NCBI GenBank assembly: GCA_051294375.1
Contig: CM119266.1
Coordinates: 11,819,180 to 11,883,179, forward strand
Direction of reading: 5' to 3'
DNA from: Paraspadella gotoi
Taxonomy: Eukaryota; Chaetognatha
DNA: 64,000 nt
Below, piece after piece: positions 47,007 to 57,063 of this stretch; within the stretch, counting starts at the first letter, position 1; each line of letters begins with the position of its first letter. Both the position numbers and the translations under genes were made by a program. The notes under the pieces are model-generated. The model had not been told where the DNA came from. It searched no databases and saw only the letters and a program-made list of their open reading frames with translations.

Positions 47007-50000
47007 TCAGGACCGAGTAAAAACCGAAACGATCCTTTTCTTAATGTCCGACATCCACAAAATAGCCTTGACGATGGAGAGGTACCCCTTGCCCGGGCAT
47101 GAGTCGGGCACATGATCCGGAAAGAAGGCGTAGGCCCGGACTTCGATCGACTGCCGCGGCGGCGCCTTCGGGTCCACCTTGGGATCCTCGAACGCCGTGT
47201 GGAAGCACATGCGGGCGGGCCGCTCGGGGTCCGAGTCGAACTGTTTGAAGAGGATGACCTCGTCCTTGCGCGCGCGGGGGTAGTAGAACCAACGATGGGC
47301 GTGGCTGTTCTTTTCGTTCAGTGCGTAAGTTTTCTCGGTGAAAGTGAAGTCCCCTTTTTGCTCGTAGCCGTGATACTCGCTATCCACGTAATCCTGTTGG
47401 GAAAGAAGGGGAATAAAGGATGCTAATAAGTAACTAATACGTAAACGTACGAATCTTAAGCATAAGAATTGTTAACCAGTCATTATATTTTGTAACTTCT
47501 TAGACCAAGAAAACGCTTTGTAAAACTCGCTTCCTTGTTTGGATCTTGTCCTGTCAAGCCCAGTTTCGTTGACCTCAGGAAGTTTACGCGCAGGATATTC
47601 TTCTGTGTACATACCATGTGCTCTCTGCTCCTTTTCTTTTGATGGACTCTTGGTCACTTTCTATTGTGTGGTTTTCGGTGAAAAGTCCTGAAGATCTCTC
47701 CCTCCCTCTCCTTCTCTCTTTTCCAGGGAATCATCCTTTGCATTCTATCCGTACGCTTCTTCTTTCTCCTCCTCAGTGTATTAAGGCTTTTTGACGAGCG
47801 TTCACATTTATTTACGTTGGAAAAAAAACAAGGAAAAAACACACCAAAAAAATTATTCTAACGACATTTTACTATTTTTTTCCCCCCCCAATTTCAAAAA
47901 ATCGCTCGATATATGCCTTTTTTTTAAAAAATAAATAAAAACATGTTTTTTTCCCTTGAAGAAAATAGCAAAAAACTCGTTGTGTCCGACCTCCCCGAAT
48001 TCACGAGACCCACGGATGTCATTCATCACTTCTCCCGATTCGGCAAAGTCTTGGACGCCGTTGTCAAAGAGTCGCCGCGGCGTCGCGTTGGCCTTGTGAA
48101 ATTCTCGCACGGCTCCGGAGTCGACGCCGCCCTCGCGGCGAAAAGTCACGTCATCTCGGGTAAGACGGTAAAGGTAAGTTTCTTTTTTAGAATAAAAAAA
48201 ATGTTGAAAGGTTTTTTTTTTTCTTTCAAGTAACTCCTATCCTAATGATTGACTAACCTTCAGATAAAAATGTTTTAATCAAATTTACTTGATAGAGTTC
48301 TACTGAATTTTGTATTTGATTATTTGTTCGTTTTTATGCATAGTTTATTATCCTCCCTTTTGCTATGTATTTTTGGAATTTTTGATTAATTTTAATTAAT
48401 AAAAAAGTTTATAGATTAAAGTACTCTAAAAAATATTTTCAAAACTCAAAACGTGTTTTTTCGAAGTTTAGTTTTAATCGAACAATTTAAAACAAAAATC
48501 ACAAACTCTCCATGCTGCCCCCCTCCCAAATTCCAGATCCGACGCCCCACACAACGCGCCCCCGACCTTCCCCCGCCACCCCCAAACGTATTCCGCTGCT
48601 TCGTCTCCGGTATCCCCCGCAACCTCCGAGAGGATCATCTCAGCGCGGCGCTCGATCGTCTCGCGCCCGTCCACAACATCCTACAAATTGTTAATAGACG
48701 TTGCGCCGTCGTGGACTTCCACTATCGCTACTACTTGAAGGGTCTCATCAAGTCGCGTTACTTTCTCTTCGACGGCCGTCTCATCGAGTTCGGAGAAACC
48801 GTCAATTGTCCCACTCTCATCGAAGACCCCTGCCTGTTGATTCAGGGTCTTCCCGAGAACATTACCAACGAGTTGTTGGGCGTCGTCTTCGGCCAATACG
48901 GTCAAATTCTCGAAGCCCGACTCCTCGACGATCTCGTCCCCTCGTTCCTCCCGTCGGGAAGGGGGCGACGTCTGGCGACTGTCCGCTTCGTCTATCCGTC
49001 GGAGGCGCTAAGATTGCGACGGTTCCACTTAATGTTTGGATTTCAAATGACGGCAATCGTGACGATTAGGTTCGCGTTGGAGCACAAAGGGAACCTGGTT
49101 GTGCCGAGTGGCGAGCAAGACTTCGGCGACTCTCTCAGAGATTCGGGGATTTTACAGGGGAATAGGCCAGCAAGCCCGGACGAAGTCGCGGAAGTTGCGC
49201 CGGGAGATTCGGATTCGGATTCGGAATCGTCGACGTCTGCAACGACGAATCAGGCCTTTGATCGTCGGAAACGAGCGCCGACCTTGTCCGAGTGGCGGAT
49301 CTCTCGTAGCTGGCGTCGCTATTGGGTCTCGAAACGTCGGCCGCACGCGCGATACCAATGCCCTGCTCGACTTGGTATCGAACTATCGTTGGATTAAAAA
49401 ACCGAGAAGCGGGGAAGAAGCGACATTAACCAGACTTCTGTCGTAGGAGCAGCAATCGTAGAAAAATAAGTGAACGTGCTCAATCTTAACAAAAAGATAT
49501 GAATTTTTACGTCCAATCTAATAGCTAATTAACGGACTTTTAAGCGTAGACATTTGGTTGCCTTTATAGTCGTAGCGTCTTCTAAGTTAACCAGAAGAAT
49601 CCAGAAGATTGTCATTTTGTAGCGTGTAGCACTAGAAAACCAATTGAGGCCAAGTTATATGTTCTATATGTAGTCTTTCTATTTCACTTATAACGTATTT
49701 AGTTTATCGACCTGTTATTTCCTACTAATTGTTTAAAAAGTTTGTGAAAGTGTTGAATTTGGGCTTAATACAATTTTAGAATATCGTTAATTTCAGATTG
49801 AAATGATTAAATTCCAACCGATTTGCTAGGAAAATCAACCTCACCTCGGATCCAATTCCCGGGGTCAACGACTTCTGATCCAACATGGCCAGGTGGTGAT
49901 TCACGATAGGCTCGTCGGAGATGTTCCTCCATGCGTTCATGTAGACGAACCTTCCCCGATGGAATCGCTCCTCTAACTCGGTGCAGAGAATTGCCCAAAG

Positions 50001-51234
50001 GAATTCCGCAGATTTTTTGCTCGTGTCGCTGTGGATCCCAAGCGCGTAATCTGTCATGGAGCAGACCGAGCGATGGAGTTTTTAAATATATTTTTGTTAG
50101 TTTATTTTTTTTTTCCACAATTTATTTTGGTCAAAGATTAATAAATCGGAACGCTGGAGAACTATTGCAAATTAGACAGACCAGACAAACAAAAACAAGT
50201 GACTTTCTTTTCACGTGTATTTATATCTCGCATCTTGTCTTTTATTCTTTAAGGATTTCCTGAAAACGATGCTCACAGTCACTTAGATTTGAGGTTTTTT
50301 CCTATCATATCAAATGAGCAATCAACTATAGACGAATTATATGCATTTTTAACGTCAGACATACCGACCGACCGACCGACCGAAAAGGGACTTATAGAGT
50401 TAAAAATAAAACGGACAGAAAATCAGACTAACTGTCCGAAAGAGAGACAACGAAGCTCAGAAATCAGATTGGCAGACACATTTCCTAACCCTGAAACGGC
50501 ACGACTAAATTTTTGGCGTCGGGATCAAACTTCTCTCGATTTCTGACTTGATAATTGAAGCACTTGACGAAGGCGGCGCCGGTGTGTCGCTTGATGCACT
50601 CTTCGATTTCCGGGTAGTAAATCTCCTCCACCTTCGCTCGATCCCCGTAGAAATCCTCAGTTTTGAGAGCCGTGGGAAAGTCGACCATCGTGAAGGAGTT
50701 TTCGTCGAACTCCATCGGGTGGGCGCGGGCGTCTTTTATGGTGACTTCCTGGGAGGGGTTATGAATTAGGAAATGGACAAATTATTAAAACGATATTTTA
50801 AAAATTCAAAAGGATTCTTAATTTTAAAATAATTTCTCGCATCCTTCCATTCCGTGTTTACTGACTAAAACAATTAATTTCAGGCTCACCTTCGGGACGA
50901 TTGTGCCACCAAACTGTGGCTTACCGGCGTCCGTCCCTTGTCGCGGGTAACCATAGTAGAAGATAGGAACTCCGTCGTTTACGCTGTAGTTTAGGGTTGC
51001 CACGACATCGTCAGATGGCACTGCATCGTTGGTGGTTGCGGCGTCCGGGACAAGCGCAGCATCAGAAGGCGCAGCATCAGAAGGCGCAGCATCAGAAGGC
51101 GCAGCGTCACTGGATGGCGCTGCGTCGTTGGAAAGCACCGACTGGTCGGAAAGGGCGGCGTCCTTAGAGAGCGGAGAGTCGTCGGAGCGCACGGCCTCGG
51201 GAGAGGGCGCGTTGCCGTTGTCGGTCGACGTCAT
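47007..51234 (-). CDS. CmcJ/AsaB-type Fe(II)/2-oxoglutarate oxygenase, copy 4
   Basis: Four exons: 51234-50890, 50748-50490, 50050-49845 and 47393-47007 (phases 0,1,0), 398 residues. The family (CmcJ/NvfI/AsaB, GA4-desaturase-like) comprises 2-oxoglutarate-dependent hydroxylases/desaturases of small metabolites. Visible marks: LGIHSDTS supplies the HxD iron pair; FVYMNAWRNISDEP; HRWFYYPRARKDEVILFKQF; CFHTAFEDP with the second iron His; and PPRQSIEVRAYAFF with the Arg expected to hold 2-oxoglutarate. The N-terminus is unique: about 80 residues of Ser/Asp/Ala/Pro-rich sequence with pentapeptide APSDA repeats from 15-base units at 51055-51108. The C-terminus ends in a basic, soluble sequence (IKKRIVSVFTRS) without a tail anchor. 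Intron 3 (49844-47394) hosts an RRM gene on the other strand. The substrate is unknown. Confidence 0.8.
47943..49397 (+). CDS. RNA-binding protein with RRM domains
   Basis: Two exons, 47943-48173 and 48537-49397 (phase 0; donor AAG|GTAAGT, acceptor CCAG|ATC), give 364 codons with the stop. Three RRM-like folds can be seen. Fold 1 is KLVVSDLPEFTRPTDVIHHF then RVGLVKF. Fold 2 is RCFVSGIPRNLREDHLSAAL then CAVVDFHYRYYL. Fold 3 is CLLIQGLPENITNELLGVVF then RLATVRFVYPSEAL. The RNP motifs are degenerate, lacking the usual aromatic residues at several positions. The C-terminal part is acidic (SDSDSESS) then Arg-rich. The role is probably RNA binding in splicing or mRNA handling; I recognise no orthologue. 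It lies wholly within intron 3 of oxygenase copy 4, on the opposite strand. Confidence 0.72.
51055..51108. repeat. 15-base coding tandem repeat
   Basis: Three and a half units of GCAGCATCAGAAGGC, encoding APSDA on the minus strand in the N-terminal extension of oxygenase copy 4. Confidence 0.9.
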
Positions 51235-51974
51235 TGGAAAAGATCGCGGAGGGGTCGCGTAAACTTGAGAAGAGTGAGATTCAAAAAAATTTAGTCGGAA
51301 TTATTATATATATATAGCGCGACCTCGAGTTTCAATTAGGAAAAAAAAAAGACTAACTTGTCTTCGAGTCAGGAATATGAGAGAGAGAAATCGTATTCAG
51401 ATCAGTCCGACACTCGATTCTTTGAATGGTTCTAGCTCGTCTCTGTTTTGTTCAGCCTAAAAATCTCAGCAGTGGATTCGTTCCGCTCGGAAGGTTTTTT
51501 TTTTTAATTCAAGTACGATTTTCAATTTATTACGAAAAACAGGTTTTGAACTATTCTCACTTATATTCGCGAAGAAATGAGCATAAATTAAAATTATGGA
51601 GTTTTTAATGCCAAAAACCTGTTACATAGACAATTTTTTGCAGTTTTTTTTAAGTACATATAATTAAGGTAGTCTGCAGTATGCACAAAAAATATTTACC
51701 GTGCAGAAATATTACTATTTACCCATATGCCAAATTTTCAACCAATTGTAATTCCGAATAATGTTTTACACCGTATTTTCTTTAATTATGGCAATACATA
51801 ATGAAATAGAGAGAAAAAAGAGAAAATAGATTATTTCGCATTTCAGAAATGCATCGTCTATATTTCCATTTAAGGCCACAGAAGAACCGACACATACGTT
51901 AGCAGGCAAATCATGATAATTATACCAATTCTTACGAAGATTGATGTTGCAACAGTAAATTAAAACTGCAACAT
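51235..51974. other. Spacer between oxygenase copies 3 and 4
   Basis: AT-rich sequence with a short (AT)n at about 51305-51317. It should hold the copy 4 promoter (leftward). No ORF is supported. Confidence 0.5.
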
Positions 51975-52340
51975 GATAGGTAAGCAAACCATCACTACGT
52001 ATGTGGATTGAACATCACCTAGAAAATCCTTACAAGGAGCTCCTGATTTAGCTTGCCTTGATTGATTTTTCCCAGGATTGATATCACCACTAAAAAACTG
52101 CCACATCTTATAAGCAAGCAAATCGTCTCGACGATCTGGACATTGAACATTCCCTAAAAAATCCTTGGCAAGCAGCTTCTCGTTTTGCTTACCTGGATTT
52201 TTTTCACCACTATTAAGACACCACATCTATAAGCAAGCAAATCGTCTCGACGATCTGGACATTGTACATTCCCTAAAAAATCCTTGGCAAGCAGCTTCTC
52301 GTTTTGCTTACCAAGATTGCCACCGGCCACTGTAAAGCTG
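51975..52340. repeat. ~121-base minisatellite, about three copies
   Basis: Imperfect tandem units. On the minus strand each starts GTAAGCAAAACGAGAAGCTG, passes through TTTTTTAGGGAATGT and CAGATCGTCGAGACGATTTG, and ends near CCAG or CTTG. The left unit is the most diverged. The array forms the 3' end of oxygenase copy 3 and supplies its predicted C-terminal residues. Confidence 0.85.
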
Positions 52341-53761
52341 CCGCATCGGTAAGCAAGAAAATCCTCGGTTCGACCTTCGGTAAGAAATTTCGGATTTTCC
52401 CTCTTCTCAGATTCCTTCTCTTCTTCGTGGAGATCGAGGCTCGATTCCGACCCCGGGAAAAACGCCAGCGCCCGAACATCGATGGATTCTCTCAGAGGCG
52501 GCACTGCCGCGTCGGCGCCATCGGCGCGGCTGAAGGAGGTGTGGAAACAGGTTCTCGTCGGCGCGGAAGGATCGGAATCCCACTGCTTGAAGATCAAGAC
52601 TTCGTTCTTGGTCATTCGAGGAAAATAGAACCATCGATGGTCGGCGTTGTTCCGTTGGTTGAGAACGAAGGTCTTCTCCTTGAACTTGAAATCGTGCTCA
52701 GGATCGTAGCCGTAGTATTCGTTGTCGATGAAGTCCTGAGAAAGTTTAAAACGTCACTACTATTCCAGTCTCTCTCTCTCTCTCTCTCCACTCTTTCTTT
52801 CACACCTCCGATCCCTTCAACGAATTCGGATCGAGGATGGCCAAGTTGTAATCTTCGATGGGATCGTCGGAGATATTCCTCCAAGCGTTTATGTAGACGA
52901 ACCTCCCTCGTTGGAATCGCTCGTCCAGATCTTCGGAAAGACAGGAAAATAGGGCGCGAGCTCCTTCGGGTCCCGTGTCCGTGTGAATTCCGTTGGCGTA
53001 ATCTGTAAGAAGAATGAGTCAGAGAGTGAAACAGAGATAGAATAAACAATTAAATATACTTATAATAAAGACACATCAAGGCAAAGAGAAACGGACTGAC
53101 TAATGGATAATGCCTAGAGAAGGAAAGTAGCAGAGAGAAACCCACACCATCACGACCCTCAAAACTCAACTAAGAAGAAACAAGCCAGCTTGGGAAACAC
53201 AGCGGCACACCTTTTACGAAATGGTTGTCAGCGTCGGGATCGAACTTGACCGGATTCCTGACGATGTAGTTGAAGCACTTGACGATCTCCGCCCCCGTGT
53301 GCCGTTTGATGCATTCTTCCATCTCGCGGTAATAATCGGCAAGGATCTTGGACCGATCGCCGTAGAAGTCTTCCTTCTCGAAGGTCGTAGGGAAGTCGAC
53401 CAATTCGAACCCGTGGGTCTTGAATTTAATGTCGGCGCCGCGACCATCGTTGACCAGCACTTCCTGGGATCGAAAAAAAAAAGAGAGGTAGAAAAAAATC
53501 TTAAAATAAACATTTTGCGATCGGTACGAATTCAACAAAAACATAAAAAAAAATTTATTTTAGCATAAAAACAAGCTAATGAAAGCGACAAGCTCATAAC
53601 GCGTATGTAACTCGCACACATCCTACTAAAAATGCTCTCACCTTTGCCACGACGTTTCCCCCGCTTCGCTCTTGCCCTTCTTCATCGTAACCGAACCGGA
53701 AGTGGGCGCGTCCCTCGTCCAACGCGTAGTTTAGCGAAGCTTTGACGTCTTGAGGTGCCAT
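52154..53761 (-). CDS. CmcJ/AsaB-type oxygenase, copy 3, with minisatellite-derived C-terminus
   Basis: Exons 53761-53642, 53463-53211, 53002-52806 and 52735-52154 or a shorter last exon. The start MAPQDVKASLNYALDEG matches the exon 1 layout of the other copies. Catalytic marks are intact: GIHTDTGPEG (HxD), FVYINAWRNISDDP, HRWFYFPRMTKNEVLIFKQW, CFHTSF and RESIDVRALAFF. After GSESSLDLHEEEKESEKREN the sequence leaves the family pattern and enters a 121-base tandem repeat whose units begin with a perfect donor (GTAAGC). The true end may therefore be spliced differently, or the read-through tail (to TRSCLPRIF) may be real. No C-terminal membrane anchor is seen, unlike copies 1 and 2. Parallel to and spaced like its neighbours. 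Confidence 0.72.
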
Positions 53762-54612
53762 CGTTTTAAACAATGCGACAAAAACTATCTGCACGTAGAT
53801 ATTATTTGAATTGAGCCCCGAGATAAATTATCCAGTTGAACGAGTCGTATGGAAGGAATGGAACGATTAATACAGGTTTTTGTTTGATATTTCGTTTCGT
53901 AAACTGGATTTTTTATTAATTCTTCTGGATTTCGTTTCAGATACTAGACCGTAAATTTTGGCGTAGATAGAGTGGACCGTGAGAGACTTGTTAAAGCATA
54001 ACGAATAATTAAACAGACTAATCAGAATATTTTTTTTGTTATTAGTAAAGGGAGAAGTCGTATCTAGACTGAATCTGGCCCTGCAAAATTAGAGAGAGAG
54101 AGAAAGAGAGAGAGAATTACGTAACTTAAAAAATAACAAATAATCAAACAAACTAATCAGAGAGAGAGAGAGAGAGTTACGTAACAAATAATCAAACAAA
54201 TTAATCAGAATATTTTTTTAAATTAATAAAGGGAGAAGTATCTTGGCTGAATCTGGCCCTGCAAAATCAGAGAGGGAGAAAGAGAGAGAGAGAATTGAAT
54301 TGAATTGTATTAAAGAAACGGGCTTTGGGCTAGAGAGAGAGAATAACGTAATTTTAAGCCTGAAGGTGATGACTGTCGGAAAAATCTTATAGTGAATTAA
54401 AAAAAAACACTTTTTTCGGAGTTTAGATGTAATCAAATTAAGTCATCGCATTATACTTAATTTCTTGAAATATTAAACGTCGAGGTGAAGCGTCAAAAAA
54501 GAATAACATTGGCGAAAAAATTCAAAAGAAACAAAATTTCAATTTTAATTTCATTTTATTCTTATTATTGGTTATAAAGCTCCAAGCATAAAATGTCTAT
54601 TTCTCCTCGTCT
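53762..54612. other. Spacer between oxygenase copies 2 and 3
   Basis: Contains a tandemly duplicated AT-rich block (about 54010-54360) in which AATCAGAATATTTTTTT, GGGAGAAGT and CTGAATCTGGCCCTGCAAAA recur with GAGAGA runs. The copy 3 promoter is expected at the left. A minus-strand AATAAA (TTTATT at about 54555) can serve copy 2. Confidence 0.6.
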
Positions 54613-56468
54613 TCACTTTCCCCTCCACGCCCGCCAACCCAATGCCAAAGCCCCGATGAAAGCCCCCATCCCTAGCAACGTCAGCGCCTTCTTCGTCCGG
54701 CTCTGCGACCAATTCTCCGCGAAATCAAAGGCCCGCACTTTGGCGCGGACCCAACGGATCCTCCAAGCGCTTGGGCACGTGTTGGGTTCGTGGTCGGGAA
54801 AGAAGGCGATCGAGCGCACCTCGATGGACTGGCGGACGGGCGAGTCAGTCGTGACCAGAGGGTTTTCGAAACTGGTGTGGAATACGGTCGGCTTCGGCTG
54901 CTCGGGGTCAGAGTCGAACTGCTTGAAGAGGAGTATCTCGCTCTTTTTCATTAGCGGAAAGTAATACCAGGCGTGGCGGGCGCTGTTCTTTTCGTTCAGG
55001 TGAAAACTGTTCATGTAAAAATAGGATTGTTTCTCCGCGTCGTAGCCGTAAACGGTGCAGTCGATGTAGTCCTTGGGTGGTTGTGGTGATATGAAGTGGA
55101 AATGATGAAGACAAAGGGGAAAAAGGAAATACGGACAGAAGGAAAGAAAGAGGAAAAATAAATAAAGAAATAAATAAATAAAGAAAAACAAGAAAAAAAG
55201 AAAAAAAGAAAGCAAGAAAGAAAAATGCAAGAGAGAAAGACTTTGAAAAAATATTTAAAAAGTTCAAAATCTAACTCACGAGGATAACAGTTTTCCGATA
55301 TTACTTTTAACTCTAAATGATCATAATGAAAAGCTGCTTCACACCTCTGAACCGAATCCCGGGGTGAGGGAAGCGTGGTCAAGCACGGCGAGAGGGTTGT
55401 TCTCAACCGGATCGTCCGAGATGTTTCGCCAAGCATTAATGTAGACGTACCTCCCTCTAGCGCAACATGGCTGCTGATCCTCGAGCGCTCTTGCAAAGTA
55501 AAAGATAGAGTTCTCCGGGGTGACATCCGCGTGAACACGGTAAGAATAGTCTGTGAAGAGTAGCGAAATAGTGAAAATAGCTAAAGATATGGAAGATTCT
55601 TAATATTACCAATAAAAAGCTGATATTGTGGGGGTATTTTCACACCGCCTCACATCCACCATCGTTCAGCCAATATTATTGGTTCGGAGGGGGAACGCAC
55701 CATCCCAAGCGTTGCGTTCCCTCCACAGTCCTAACGACTTCCTTCAGCGTTGGCAAAGCGAGACCGTTCTAGGGTAATTGCGCCAGTGACTGGAGGCGTC
55801 ACTGAGGGTCGGAAGCCCCCAAAGCAAACAGTGAGATGCCCCATCCAAATGGGCATCACAGGTAACCCGGCTGTTGCCATGATATGATTAATTCTGCTCT
55901 TATTCTTACCGACGATCGAAAAGTCTTTCTCATTATTTTTCCTTTGACTGTTTTTGTTTTTGTTCCTGACTTGGTGATCAAAGCACTTTACAAACTTTGC
56001 GCCTGTGTATTTTTTAACGCACTCCTCAATTTCTTTATAGTAGGTTTTTACAATCTCATCGCTATTGGTGTAAAACTTTTCTGTCTTCCATGACGTTTCG
56101 AAATTGACCAGTTGGAAGCCAAAAGTGTCCAGTGTCGCGTCAATCACACGACCATCTCTAATGAGTACATCCTGCGTGAAAGATCAATATTTATATATAC
56201 GTATAATATACTATCCTTTTGGTGAAATCGGATGACAGTTCAGATTCAAATTAGTAAAATCAAATTTTACTACCCCCGAACTACCATTCTTAATTGAAAC
56301 TCACCAGACTTGAACTGATCCATTTGTAAACCTTACCTTAGCCACTTGCAATCCACCCTCATCAATCTCGTCTCGCTTTTTGTCCTCCCGGGGGATAGAG
56401 TAGATAAAGGGGGGCGGTCCTTCCGCCGAATCGTACACCAATTTTGTCCACACATCGTGAGGAGACAT
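54613..56468 (-). CDS. CmcJ/AsaB-type oxygenase, copy 2, tail-anchored
   Basis: Four exons: 56468-56337 (44 codons), 56171-55910, 55550-55345 and 55071-54613, phases 0,1,0, giving 352 residues. It is the best-preserved copy of the array. Motifs: FIYSIPREDKKRDEIDEGG (exon 1); YRVHADVTPEN (HxD); YVYINAWRNISDDP; HAWYYFPLMKKSEILLFKQF; FHTSFENP (second His); PVRQSIEVRSIAFFPDHEP. The C-terminus carries a hydrophobic span (ALTLLGMGAFIGALALGW) followed by RAWRGK, the layout of a tail-anchored membrane protein. The usual CmcJ family members are soluble. Intron 2 contains a family B repeat. The substrate is unknown; an ER or mitochondrial outer-membrane location is inferred only from the anchor. Confidence 0.82.
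55632..55884 (-). mobile_element. Interspersed repeat family B, copy 2
   Basis: Reverse-oriented copy of 41577-41830, in intron 2 of oxygenase copy 2. Start and end points agree with copy 1 to within a few bases, so the element appears full-length in both. Confidence 0.8.
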
Positions 56469-57063
56469 TGTGAATTAATAATGTCATTAAAAATAAACCT
56501 TTGTAAACTACTAACTAGAAAATTCTTGTTAATGAACAGAGATTTAAATACAAAACTCAAGTACACAAGGATTTACAACTCTGTAGTTATTTCAGTAAAT
56601 CATTCAAAAGGATTTGGTTGTTGATGAGCCAGATTATATTTTAAGGATTTTAATGTAATGTCTGTCTAATTATATTGACTTGATTATTATTTTTCTTTCA
56701 CTAAAATTAGAGCCGTGAAGCAAAACAAAATAACCACCGGGTTTAAACTTTAAAGTCATTTGAAGTCGTTATTTCGTTGTGTGAGTTGTTTTTCACAATA
56801 TTAGCTATTAAATACGTACATACGTAATGTAATCGACAGAATCAACAATGTAAAAAAGATAAAAATAAAAAAATAATTGAATTCAAATCACAATTCAAAC
56901 ACCAAAAATAAGTAAATAGTACAAAGCTCAAGTTAAAAAAAAGCTTAGGTTGCATCATTTAGCAAAGGCATTTAGCACGTGCAATGTTATGCTATATTAG
57001 ACTCAAATTAGACCAAAATATTCTTTTTTTTCCATGACAGTAAGTTCATGATCAAACGGGATC
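56469..57063. other. Spacer between oxygenase copies 1 and 2
   Basis: AT-rich, no ORF supported. It should hold the copy 2 promoter and the copy 1 3' untranslated end. Confidence 0.5.
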
